This document shows positions 47,040 to 58,829 of a stretch of 64,000 nucleotides of DNA, piece by piece. Within the stretch, counting starts at the first letter, position 1. Every line of letters begins with the position of its first letter. The stretch spans positions 34,225,583 through 34,289,582 of the forward strand of contig NC_086253.1 of NCBI RefSeq assembly GCF_021018805.1, in the 5' to 3' direction. The notes beneath the pieces were generated by a model. The model was not told the DNA's origin and searched no databases. It saw only the letters and a list, made by a program, of their open reading frames with translations. A program made the position numbers and the translations under genes. This stretch comes from Prinia subflava (taxonomy: Eukaryota > Chordata > Aves > Passeriformes > Cisticolidae).

Positions 47040-49560
47040 CACCAAACTTTGTGGTCATGGCTTTCTCCCTAATTTTTCCTTCTGCTTTTTCAGTGTTCTG
47101 AATTTCTTAGCTGATACATACTAATTAACATCAAATTATGCTTTCATTCAGCTGTTTTTCAATACACATCCTCTCAAACTGATTTATTTAACAAGGCTTT
47201 TTGTTTCCTGTCTGAGGCAGTCTTCAACACAAACTTGAAAGCATCATTTCAGTTTTGGATTTAATATTATTTTGAGCTTGTAAAGTGTGTTTTTAATTTA
47301 CCAAGAGAGATTTTACATTACAGTTTTCATATAGAGAATATTTCCTAGTTTTCATTTTCTTCTATGTAAGAGTCATAAATTAATCTGTTCATTCATCTAA
47401 GACAACACTGTGATTTTTTTTTCTTCTTTTTTTAGCCATCAATATATGTTTAATAAAGAAAGAATTTACTGCATCAATATTTTAGATATCTATGATTTTC
47501 CCTAATGTCTGAATCATTTTAGTACTCTCAGCATAAGCCATACAGAACATTTAGTCTCTATGATACTTTTTTCTTCCTATTTGATATTGTAGGCAGGTTC
47601 TTAGAGAGTCATATTGTCTCTTGGTGTTTTATGTCATAGATACTTGAACAAGTTCAACATTGAGCATGATTTCAAAACCAACCCCAAACTTCAACTAATA
47701 CTACCATGTTCTGTTATGTAGTGACAAAAAAGGTGGAAAAGCCCAGCTTGGCCATACAATGCAGTCTTTCAATGGAAACATTTTATATGTTATTTAAATT
47801 GTGTAAACTGAAACAAAAATGATAAGAAAAAAATGAAGTTTGTTTAGTGAAACAGTAATTTTAACCAATGTCATAAAGAAATTATCGTACACCTTAGTAC
47901 AATTATTGGCACTCTGCACTGTGTGTTTCTTGGCATATTTTATAATCAGATTGTAGTCCCCTATAAGACACACACAAACTATGAAATACAGATATTGTTG
48001 TAATAATGTTCCTACTAAAATGGTATTTGTATTCTTAGCATATTAATTTTTCTTCTAAATAGTTAATTGCCTTTTTTTCTTCTACCTTTATTTGATGTTA
48101 CTGAAGTGTTTTTATTTATTCCTATTTGCAATTCTGGAAATATTTGTAATTTGTCTTTTACACATAATTTAGGCGATTTATATGTGTGATTTCTGTTGTA
48201 AGCACATTAGTTTCTATACCCTATACTAATTTATTTTAAAATAAATTTTCCCTTCCTCTTCAGACACACCTGAATGTTATTAGGTCTATCATCATATATG
48301 GGCTTATTTTTTACTTCCCTAAACTGTTAACTGTTTTACTTCCCTATAACTGTTCTTATACAGGCCTTCTACAACTGTTGTGTCAAAATACATTGATTTG
48401 TATTTATCTGTTAGTGAAATAAAGAAAATTATAACACAGTAAATCAAATGTAGAATGCAAGGTTGTACTGCATTTCAAAGAGCTGGCAAGTGAGTGGAGA
48501 GATGAACAATTCTCCCCACAAACTGTTAGCAATAGTCATTTGACATCAATGATTTACTACTGTTGAGAAAAAAAGACTTTTTCTCTTTCACCTCTCACTT
48601 CCTACTTTAAAAAATATAAAATGTACATGTTAACACATTTCAGACAGATAGAGTCTTAGCATTCCTCACTGGCATCAAACAGATCACTGCCAAAATGATG
48701 AGACAAGCATGCAGTCAAATGTGCCATCAGGCTTGAAAATCTCTGTGGTCAGCAAACTTTGTTGTACAAAAAAGGCTGACCTTTACTATCTTATTATATT
48801 TTATTTTTAAAGAAGGGTTAATTTGGAGATCTGTTAACTCACACAAAATTAGATTTAATGAGGTCTTTCATGCTTCTGGATGAGATGCTGATTTACGGGT
48901 TGCCACCAGCAGGTGCTGAACAGAAAAGTGTAACTTGTTAACTTGGACAATGTCAAACTGGTTTAAATTGAATGAAATGACATGAAAGAAATTAGTTGAA
49001 AGGCTCCAGATTGCTTTATAATGCTCTTTCAAAATGCATTATTCCCTCATAATGATTTTAATGACTGAAAAAATATTATAGACACTGGTTACATGAGTGC
49101 TAATTTAATAATGTTATATCACATGATAAAAAGGGTAAGGGTGTTTTTCATTCTATCTGAGTATTAAAAGGGTGGGTTTTATTAAATTCCTATAAGAAAA
49201 ACAAATCTCATTTCTCAGTAAAATCTGTGGGACATAAACAATATATTACTATATATCCAATGTGCAAGTAACTATGGTAATGAAAATATAATAAGAATCT
49301 GAAACTCATATCTTGATTCTTGAATTTCTTGATTAGTCTTTGTTTTCAAAACCAGACTAGGTTAATAACCAATGTGCTTAACAAAAACTTAGTTACTTTC
49401 AAGAATGTGCTACTGTTTTGTAAAATGGGGACATGCCTTCCCTTCCATTTATTATATAAACATCTTTCAAACCATGCACATCTAAGGATGGATGTCTTCA
49501 TACAGATGCTGAAATACCTGACCTGGCAAGTATGCAAGTGCCTCTGAGCTGCAAAGCATC
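47040..49560. other. Very AT-rich non-coding stretch
   Basis: Among the most AT-rich parts of the window, with many T-rich runs and hardly any open frames above 60 codons. No features are recognised. Confidence 0.65.
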
Positions 49561-49619
49561 AAAGCATGTTAGCATTGTGCTGTACCTCTTGACAAGGTCT
49601 ATTAGTCTGGCTGAAGCTC

Positions 49620-49760
49620 CTGGCTAATGCAGGGAGACTTCTGCACCCCAAGTGGCACTGCTGCAGAGTGTTAGTGGCACACGCAGATCCGTCAGCCGGG
49701 CTCTGCACAAGCTGCCTGGCCCGTGGAAAACGCGCTCTGTCTCTGCACTGCATGCTCTGG
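49620..49760. other. Small CpG-containing GC-richer patch
   Basis: Several CpGs fall within about 80 bases (around ACGCAGATCCGTCAGCC and GGAAAACGCGCTCTG), unlike the CpG-poor surroundings. Overlapping open frames run on both strands (107 codons plus, 117 codons minus), neither with a recognised family. Retained CpGs can mark an exon, a small regulatory element or recently inserted sequence. No flanking splice pair is convincing. Confidence 0.4.
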
Positions 49761-50406
49761 AACACTGCTATCTTTACGTCGCTTTTACAAATTATATTGT
49801 GAAGAACACACAAGTCAGACTTAAGGAAATGTTTCATTTTACACAGAAACCTAGCAAAATAACCCTTGCTGGAATAGGTACGTTTCATTTCAGGTATGCT
49901 GAAATAGGGCAAACTGGACCAAAAAAGGCTGGGAAAATGCAGGGCTTGTCCTCACTTGCACTCCACAGATCATAGAAAAAAGCTGTTATTGTTCTCTCTC
50001 CTTTGCCTCTTCCGTGCTTTGCTTTGACTTTTTGCATTGAATCTGGCTTAGGTAGTTCCATCTCACAAAGTCACCTTTCACTTTGTGATTACTAACTTGC
50101 TTGTTCTGTCTATGACATATTAACAGAGCAAATCCATGGCCAGAGACAGATATAATGGGCTTATTGAGGAGGAAGTCACATAAATGCTTTCACATCGACT
50201 TACTGCCTGAAAAGTACGATGAGCTCTTTTAAAGAACAGTTTGCTAAGTTTAGGCCTGGAATTTGAGCCTTACAATATTTGTAAAGGAATAATGGTACCA
50301 AGTAGTGAAACAGAAATCCTTTTCAGTTTCAAAACTAAGTCTGGCTAATTAAATTATGCCCCAGTTCATACATTTTCTGCCCTGATGGATTAGAGGATGA
50401 TACCAC

Positions 50407-50409
<3 letters not shown>

Positions 50410-50440
<31 letters not shown>
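50410..50440. repeat. Poly-A tract (31 A)
   Basis: The longest homopolymer in the window. No AATAAA signal precedes it and no target-site duplication is evident, so a processed retrocopy is not supported. Such a run is expected to vary in length and may carry sequencing error. Confidence 0.9.
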
Positions 50441-50441
<1 letters not shown>

Positions 50442-50449
50442 CCAGAGTT

Positions 50450-51990
50450 TTTAACCAGTAAGAGATCTAACCAATATAGATCTCCACTGGGAATCTGTGC
50501 CTTTAAGGAACTACAAGTACTTCAAATGGAGACAATTTGATAGGATTCACAAAAGAAAAAGATTAACTAGGTGCAGATAGGTCTATGAAATTACATGACA
50601 AAAACTTCTAGCAGGGTCTGGTATCCTAAAAATCGATTAGCATGTTAAACAGTTTAAATATTAAAATTCAAATATAATAATATGAATGTACAAAAAGCCA
50701 ATTAGTTAGGACACTAACTGGAGGGGAAATAAAAATATTATTTTATATGATATATAAGCATCTACAGTTCCTCAGAGTTGAACATATGATTTAAAAGAAA
50801 ACCTACAAGTTCTTTTCTATCAAATAATATTTCACTTAATAAAGATTGTATTCACACAGCTTAGGAAAAACATTTTAAATGCAATTCTATACAACCTATA
50901 TTTACAACAGCCTGTATTTAAACTGCTGTGAAGAGGTCTGCTATTTGGATCATGGTTCAGGACCTTGCAGATGTCTCTCTTGGTACTTTATACAGTCCTG
51001 CAATGACCACTTGAGACGTTTCAGGAGTTATAGGCAGGGTGTCTGGGGGTATCTGAAGTTCAATTTGTAGTTCCCTCAGTTAAATTCAGCAATAAATATA
51101 AATAAGATAATCAGCAGCATGTAGACGATAGTCTTTGGTGACTAATGCTGGTGGAGGCAGTGAATAAGCAGGTGCAAACACGGGTCTTACCGAGTGAGGC
51201 TTTCCAAGCAAGGCAGGTCCGGCCCAAGGGACAAAGGAAGGGAAGAGGACATAATGATTCAGGCCTGCAGGCTGCCAGCTGTTGTAAAAAACAACTACAG
51301 AGCTTTCTATAGGTAGGTAAATTGCATTCTGACTACACTTGCTGATTTCTGGGAATGTAATTTTCTAGACTGTTAGGGCAAAATACTACAACTCTGCTAT
51401 AAGCTGCAGGCTGCACTTCCTGCAGCCTTGCTGTCAAAATATATTCTTGTATTTTGAAATAATAGCTCAGAGACAACTTGTGCAAACAACAAATGGAAAA
51501 ATGTAAAATCTGTCCTTGTCACTAGTTTAGAAGCATCCAAAGGGTACATTCTATAAGCCTGCTACCACATGCACAATAGCTATACAAATGTTTTGAGATA
51601 AAACAGCAGTTCTTACATTCATCATTTTAAGAATAAGAAACTCATAACCGGGAAAGGGCAAGGGAGACAAAGCATAGTTTCAGATACACAGTGTCTCACC
51701 TTAAGACATCAGATGCACCAATGTGCTACTCAATTTTAGAACAAGCTAACATTTAGTGAATATGAATTCAGCTGATGTGAATTCATACAGAATGAATAAA
51801 CCTATGTAACTGTGATAACTGTAACTCTAATAACATCCTAAAGAATCTTTTCTTTCACCTTCCAAAGGTTGTTATATTCTGGTGGCTAGAGACCAGATGA
51901 TTTTTTTGAACTATCATGACATAAAAGTCACATTTCGAGGAGGTATGTGTAGTTTTCAGCCTTTTTAATTATTTTTTTCTTTTTTTTTTT
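50450..51990. other. AT-rich non-coding stretch
   Basis: No gene is supported. It ends in a long T/C tract (51961-51996) that forms the pyrimidine tract of a very strong acceptor-like site. Confidence 0.6.
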
Positions 51991-52000
51991 TCCTTCACAG

Positions 52001-52045
52001 ACCTTTTAAGAACTTTCCTATGAAGATTCCTATACAGCAAATTTA
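52001..52045 (+). other. Possible start of a terminal exon (weak)
   Basis: The strongest 3' splice-site-like sequence in the window, a pyrimidine tract of over 25 bases ending TTCCTTCACAG, finishes at 52000. One downstream frame reads PFKNFPMKIPIQQI and then stops at 52043-52045. No good donor follows within about 200 bases. This would fit a last coding exon with a long 3' untranslated region; an AATAAA occurs near 53369. No protein is recognised, and an unused acceptor is equally likely. Confidence 0.2.
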
Positions 52046-52049
52046 ATCT

Positions 52050-55000
52050 TGCCAGGCTTAATTTTCTTGCTTTGCCAGCTCTCTTAAAAGTCATCTGTGG
52101 CCAGTAATTGAAAACCGCAGATTGCCGAGTGGAATCAGCAGTCCTGAGGGGTACATTGTAGAAGCAGCTGAACTACGTGAGAAAGCCTTGGATGGTTTTA
52201 TTACAACTTGACTTTCAGAAAAGAGAATTGTAAAACCAGAGCTGAAACAGACCTTGCCTATGGTGAGGGAATGTTAAGGAGGACCCCTGCCTAACACTGT
52301 CTTATTACAGAACACTGATGAACAACACACAGAAGTTGGTGAACCAGCTTTGGAGAGAGATTACACAGTCACTACATGCCTGGACTTTCATGAACTTGCA
52401 GTCTGGTTCATGTGTAAAGTTGCTCCACAGTAATCCTCACTTCCCCAGCGAACTCCCCAGACAACAAATTTAAATTTCTCTAGTATATAGGAAGGGAAAG
52501 GGAGAGTAAAAGAGAGGAAGAAATCGGATGGTAACTAACATACAAACTAAGCTGTGACACACAATGTAATTTCTCTTTTGCTTCCATTTTAGTCTCTGTG
52601 CAACAACATTGACAAGTACCAGAGAGAACAAAAAACTTGCACATTTGCAATATAATAACCCACTGTATACCTGCCAATACTGACAGCTGACAGTTCTAAC
52701 AAGACAGGAGACATGAACTACAAGCTAGAGGAATCATGGATTTCTTCAAATAGACACACAATACATGCATGTGTACATATATTTTATCCTGCACCTTCTC
52801 ATGAATGCCAGCTATCCTTATTCAGAAAGTGGACCATTCAAGGGAATATGGACAGTAATTCTCTGGAGTCTCCAAAAAGACATTTCCTGTCTAGTCAAGA
52901 TACTTACTAGGAAAAATCAGTATGGGCACATGTCTGTGTGCAAGGTGGAGTTCAGGCATTTCAAAGGAAACATAAACCATTCTATTGCTAGATGAAAACA
53001 AACTACGGAAAATGCATAGGAGGAAGGAAAAGAGTTCATTTTATCCCTAACAAATATTGTCACTTGTGACAGTTTCTTGAATATCACGATTTTCTTTGCC
53101 AACTGACAGTGGCCTTGATCTCACTGTACTCTCATTGCCAATACTACCCTAAAACTGTGCCTCAAAATAATTTAGCTTCAGACTGTCTTATCAAAATAAT
53201 CTTCCTGAGTACCTACAAGAAGCTCATCTACCCCCAGTATTTACAAAACTTTGACACAAAAATTGGAGACACCTCTCAGAGAAAAGAGCTACTAGATTTT
53301 GTACACCATAAGGAGATTTCTGAACCTATTAAATATACTACAGACCCATAATGCTCTCCCTTCAGCATAATAAATCAACTTGTCTTAGAACACCAAAAAA
53401 TGAACAAGGAACCAGTGTACTACTTTGTGAAATAACAGACTCCACTGTGAAAACAGCAGACCCACTTCTCTTTGGCCAATAGATTGTGTTAAACAGTTTC
53501 CAAAAATATGGTCTAGTGCAGGCTGAGCGCACTAGTATGGTGTCAAAACACCAATTCCATGCTTCTGGTAGAGTACATTAAGAGTCCTACCTATGTACCA
53601 ATTAAACACTAATATGGTAGATCTGTCTAACATCTGTGTCCAGCACCACACACTGAGCTGAATCTAAAAATCTAAGCCTCTTAGATGGTCCACTGAATGC
53701 TTTACAGAGGAGTTGGTACTTCACACAGCTGTACACAACCGACAAAAACACCTATTAGTTTAAGAGAAATTATCTTTCCTAAGCCTTTTAAGAGGAAATA
53801 TCATGAGTTTGAACTTCACGTTATTTCCTCACTGATGTGTGTGAGACACTTCACATACTCCTTCCTACTCTGAATTTAATATTCCCTTGAGATAGGAATG
53901 AAGTCCTGCACCTTGGACTTTGAAAGTGTTCTAACCATTCCCTTTTATGTAAAAAATGCAAAACATGGAATTTGGTATTGATACATCTGCATGCTAGAGA
54001 ACATGATCCACCCAAGCCTTTTAGAAGCATTCTCAGATCTAGGTTCTCATTGTCTAATTCAAAATATGGAAAGATTTCTTCCTCTTCAATATGCAAAATA
54101 CTCCATGATGAGAACTCATCCTACTGCCATGCCTTTCCAAGATTTTGGGAAACTGCTTTTAACCTTTAATGATGCTCCTTTAAATGGTGACCAAGAGTTT
54201 TGCAGTTGGAAATGGTGTCTCTTCTGGTGTGAGGGTGAGAGTGGGATTCTGGAGACAGTGATAATACAAATACAGGGATGGAGTTTGCTATCATGCCTTA
54301 CTAAAAAAAAATCCAAGTTGCCTTTAGAGCTTTAACCAGAGAAAAAATGCTTGAAGGATGTCAGTGTCTGATGCTGAATCTCTCCATCAGATCACAGAGC
54401 TTTTTTTATGGCTTTAACTCTCAAATTTACTAATTGACATCGTATGTTGCAATAACAAATTCAGTCTGTGGCCACACAAGTCCCAGACTTTCCCTGGGTA
54501 AAGACTTTTCTGCTTAAGGTTAATGCTTTCAAAATACATGACACCAAACTAGATGTTATAGTGACTAAAACATGTGTTATGCCCAAAGGAGTACGATTCA
54601 GCAAATACAAATACAATAATTAAGTGACCAAACCAAGCATCAATATGAACATCCTATGGTTCGAATAGAGGTCTACCAACAGTGGACCTCAAGGCAACTT
54701 TGACAAAGGAATATCAAATCTTTCAGAGAAAACTGTATAGAAATTTTTAGCATTACAGAAAACCACAATCTATGCAAAGACTGACCCTGCATCAATAACT
54801 TAGAATTGAAGGTTCCTGGCCTTGTTAACGTCTGTGTTCTGGTTTGAAAATTTTAAGGTACGAATAAAAGAGACGTCCATGGGCTGAAATCAAAAATATT
54901 TTTCATTACAGAGTCTTCAGTTATTGAACACAAGTAATATGTACAACATTAAATCTGTGTGGTTGTAAAATCTGATTGCAGTCTCTAAAAGAAAACACAC

Positions 55001-57050
55001 TGATCTTGTCCTATGGGAAAAGTAATAAAATACAATAATGTTGAACATTTATAAATGACCTTTCCATTCATAAAAAGATAGAGGTCTCAAAGGAATCTTG
55101 CAATAAAATTGCATATGAGTCTATCTATTATCCATCATGGGGAAAAAAGAACCCAAAGTAAAACCCTTCAATCTGAGGAGAATATTTTACTAATCTATTC
55201 CAAGTCCAGTGGAGCAGAAGCCTGAATGCTCTAGCTGCAATATTTTGCTCCACAAGAACAGCAAGCTGCCTGTCATGGGTCACATATATTGCTTATCAAC
55301 AGAGGGATGTTGGTTCACATATTCACATATATCAGAAGTCAAAATCTCCAGGCCAGTGATGCTTTTCACCTCCAAAATTGCACCTTGAATTTTATGCCAA
55401 TCTAACAGGCGAAAATGAAACAACAAAATATAAGGCCAGTGAGTATGTGACAATGAAGTCCTTACTTTTACAGTGCCAAAAAAAGTCTAGAAAAAGGAAA
55501 TCAGCATATTAAATCTATTTTAAGCAGAAAAATCAACCTTTTTTTTTAATAAGGAAAATCATACCAGCCAACTTTTTAAGTAATTGGTGATTTTATCATC
55601 CTGTAGATTTAAGAATGTAACATGCTGTTTTTCTCATTTTTGCTATTTCATCTTCAAGCCTAGGAGAAACATTTTCACCAAGTAAAAAAAAGCAAATTTC
55701 ATTAAAATTTGTGGTGTCCACACCGTGACACCTATGCAGCAATTTGTCTGCAATATGTGTTAGAGGTAAGCATGCACTTAGGGATCACATGTACCCATCT
55801 AAGAATGTCCTCATATGGAATGTAATTGTAACAGAACATATTCCAAAAAAAAAGTACTTCAAAAACCAAGGAGAAATTTTGCTTTTGAATCTGAATTACT
55901 ACATGACTGCACATAATTCTTATGTCTAATTCTCTGTGACATCAAAAAGAATCTTGCATGATGATAGGTGGATAGTACAAAAAATTGCATACAGCACAAA
56001 TACTGGAACAGACTCCTGATGCCCAAAAATGACCTTTTGGTCATATTTCATTTTGACTTTGATGTTATTACGATGTGAACGGCAGCAAAACTAATTAAAA
56101 TATCCCTTTGGTACAAAGAAGGATTTTGGCTAAAGAAAAAAATGTCCAAATAATATATGGATATTTTTCATCTATGTTCAAGACCATTTGTGATTCTTGT
56201 AACAAATCTTTGAATATAATCACTTGTCACCAAATTCAGAGGAATCAGGATGCTGGTTTTTCATAACTAAGACAACTATTCCACAGAGGTTACATTTTTA
56301 AATGGTCAACTGTATAGCATTTCCTACACACTATTTTCCAGTAAAAAAACATCGCTAAGTAAGCTTTTTATTATACTGGCACTAGAAATAAACAAATTAC
56401 CAGATTAAAACAAACTGTAATAAGTGCTGCATACAGGAGAAACATTTTACTGGCATGAGGAAAAAATGTTGAATATCGAAAAGCTTCAACTCTTGATTCA
56501 AGTCATTCATTTCAACAGACGTTTAAAATCCAAATGTATTAAGATGGGCAGTTTAAAGAATCACTTACATGAAGAAAGTGCAAAGAAAGCAACAGTCTTG
56601 TTAGCTAGCCTGAATATTTGCAGACATTAGCACATGAACAGTAGCTATAGATTATATTAACCATATCCAGATGAAGTTTTGGCAGGCAGACAAGCAGAAT
56701 TCATGAGTCTTAATATTTATATAAATTCAACATGGTAAAAAACACCCATCTATGAATGCACACTTGCCTAGTGTATGGTTTTCATACTTAAGACCACAAT
56801 CCAAATTGGTGGTTGAATAAATCTCAGAAACAATTTTGTCCTAACATCTCTAGTCAGCTATTGTCACTAAGCTTATCTGTTTAATAAAGCAATCTTCTGT
56901 TTTGAAAAGTGCACCAGGTGTGTGCTTCACTTTTGGACACACACAACCTGAATCATAAACAAGTGAATGAGAAGATCCTTTTTGTACCACTTACATGGCA
57001 CAAGAATTTTTCTTGGTGAGGATTTGATGATGAAAGTGTTTAAAAAATAT
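52050..57050. other. AT-rich non-coding stretch
   Basis: Open frames up to 114 codons (plus, 53991-54335) overlap others on the opposite strand and match nothing recognised. Short A- and T-runs are present. No RNA gene or mobile element can be supported. Confidence 0.6.
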
Positions 57051-57058
57051 ATCTCTGA

Positions 57059-57088
57059 CTTCCAAGAAATATGCTTCCAAGAAATAGG
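57059..57088. repeat. 15-bp tandem duplication
   Basis: CTTCCAAGAAATATG is followed directly by CTTCCAAGAAATAGG, 14 of 15 bases identical. A short, probably recent slippage duplication. Confidence 0.9.
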
Positions 57089-57089
57089 C

Positions 57090-58780
57090 TGACTACCACA
57101 CTTGATATCTTTGGGCAGCTCTCTGTCAGCCGTCTTTATTAAAACTGTTCTTTCTTGCCTAAAAAACTTTTAGTCACATGTGGCACTTGTAGTAGACTCC
57201 TCCATATCCATATCATATCTGGATTACTGCCAGATGTACTGACACTCCAGGAATCTCAAAAGTTCCTTGTTAAATGAGGTAACTGAGCTCAAATAAATTT
57301 GGAAAGAGAGGGGTTTAATACATACATTCATTAGATATATGTATCTATGTGTCAATAGCCTGTGGTCATTTTTGAGAGATGAAAAAAGACAAAATCAGAG
57401 AGGGCACCTCCTTCTAATTTTGCAAGTGTAGATATGCTTGGAACACTCAGATCCAAAGGAAAAAGTCCTTTATTATAAATGTTGGTTTTCAGGTGTCACC
57501 TTACAGCCCCGGGCACAAGTTCCTTCCTGGATATTACTTCTGCAGCAGCTTCATGGCTACATGAGTGATGCTGATGGCTCAGCCTTTTGTGAATATCAGC
57601 GTAAGACATCTGTACAGGCAGTATATTGATACACTGTTAGGAAGTGCAGGCACCTAACCTGAGGCTTTGGATTCCACCCAGTGACAGAGCACCCACAAGT
57701 CAGATGCAGGACCGAAACTGGATCTCACTTTTGTCCAAACTCATATGTAACACATACTCAATCATTAGATATAATTTGAAAAAGCAAAAACTACATTTTC
57801 ACCTCTGAAGATACTTCTTACCTGCTGAAGTAATCATGTGCTTTTGAAATCCAAGAGTTCTCTCAACTTGCAGACAGATTTCACAAAAAATCCCAAAACA
57901 TATAAAATACATTGCCAATTTTGCAACTTTATAGAAAACAGCTTTAAAGCTAGAATCAGTAGATCTCCCTTTAGGTGGTTTGTACTACAATTGTAATACT
58001 AGCTGGAAAACCTGCAAATGCACCCACCTTCAACAGCTGTGCTGCTTTCCACGTTTCATATTTAATAGTCTTTGAAGGCACAGAAGGTGTTTATGGAGTT
58101 TGTACAGGTAACAATCATTGGAGGCAAAATTCTCTTGCTCCTTTCACCAGTGCAGAAAACTAAAGAAAAGCCTTGCAAAGCCTGCCCTTGCTCACCAACT
58201 GTAAGAGGAGAGCTGTGTGGCAAAGGTCTGCAATGGATTTTGCATCTTCCTGGAGGATTCGGAGCAGAGCCCAGCAGCGGGGCAGAGAGAAGCCTTTCTG
58301 AGGGAAGCCAGAGGCACTAAAACATGAAACATGAAGCTTCTCCACTTGAAATGTATAATGGCACAACTATTATTGTACACAAGGTGTGTGGCAAATCTGC
58401 AGACCATGATCTGGTCCCTGGGGAAGAAATCTCTCTCTTTCCTCATTCTTGATTCTTACAGACCATCTTTGCATGAGCGGCCCTGAATTTCAGTCTAAAA
58501 TTTTCCCGACTAACCTTTTAAGGGGTTAATTTTAAATATGGATCTTTTCTGTAGAGGGTTCAATTCCACATTCTGCCTCCAAGGATGCTGAGTGTATGCC
58601 AAGAATTTTATCCATTTGTTTCAGAAGTGTCATATCAGGAATGAATCGATGTGTTAAGGATTGCCTGATAATGTTGTTGTGGGATTAATCTTACAGAATA
58701 GATCATCGGCACGGCTACCTTTGGCATTCTGTGTGCACAGTGTTCCATTTTAAGCGTGAAAAGCCTTCTAATGCCAAAGC
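57090..58780. other. Non-coding stretch, slightly GC-richer near 58.2 kb
   Basis: Opposed open frames of 60-84 codons overlap at 58072-58446. None is recognised and no splice pair bounds them. Otherwise unremarkable. Confidence 0.55.
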
Positions 58781-58791
58781 AGAAGAGCCAT

Positions 58792-58820
58792 ATATTGAAT
58801 GATCTGCCACCATTCAATAT
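58792..58820. repeat. Inverted repeat, 10-bp arms
   Basis: ATATTGAATG (58792-58801) and CATTCAATAT (58811-58820) are exact reverse complements with a nine-base loop. AT-rich arms make a chance origin plausible. Confidence 0.85.
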
Positions 58821-58829
58821 TTAATCCTG

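Noticed and set aside
50410..50440. A31 run as the tail of a processed retrocopy
   Set aside because: There is no polyadenylation signal upstream, no recognisable gene body, and no target-site duplication.
53900..54040. Possible CR1 internal region (GAAGTCCTGCACCTTGG resembles a CR1 phrase)
   Set aside because: Similarity does not extend beyond about 17 bases.
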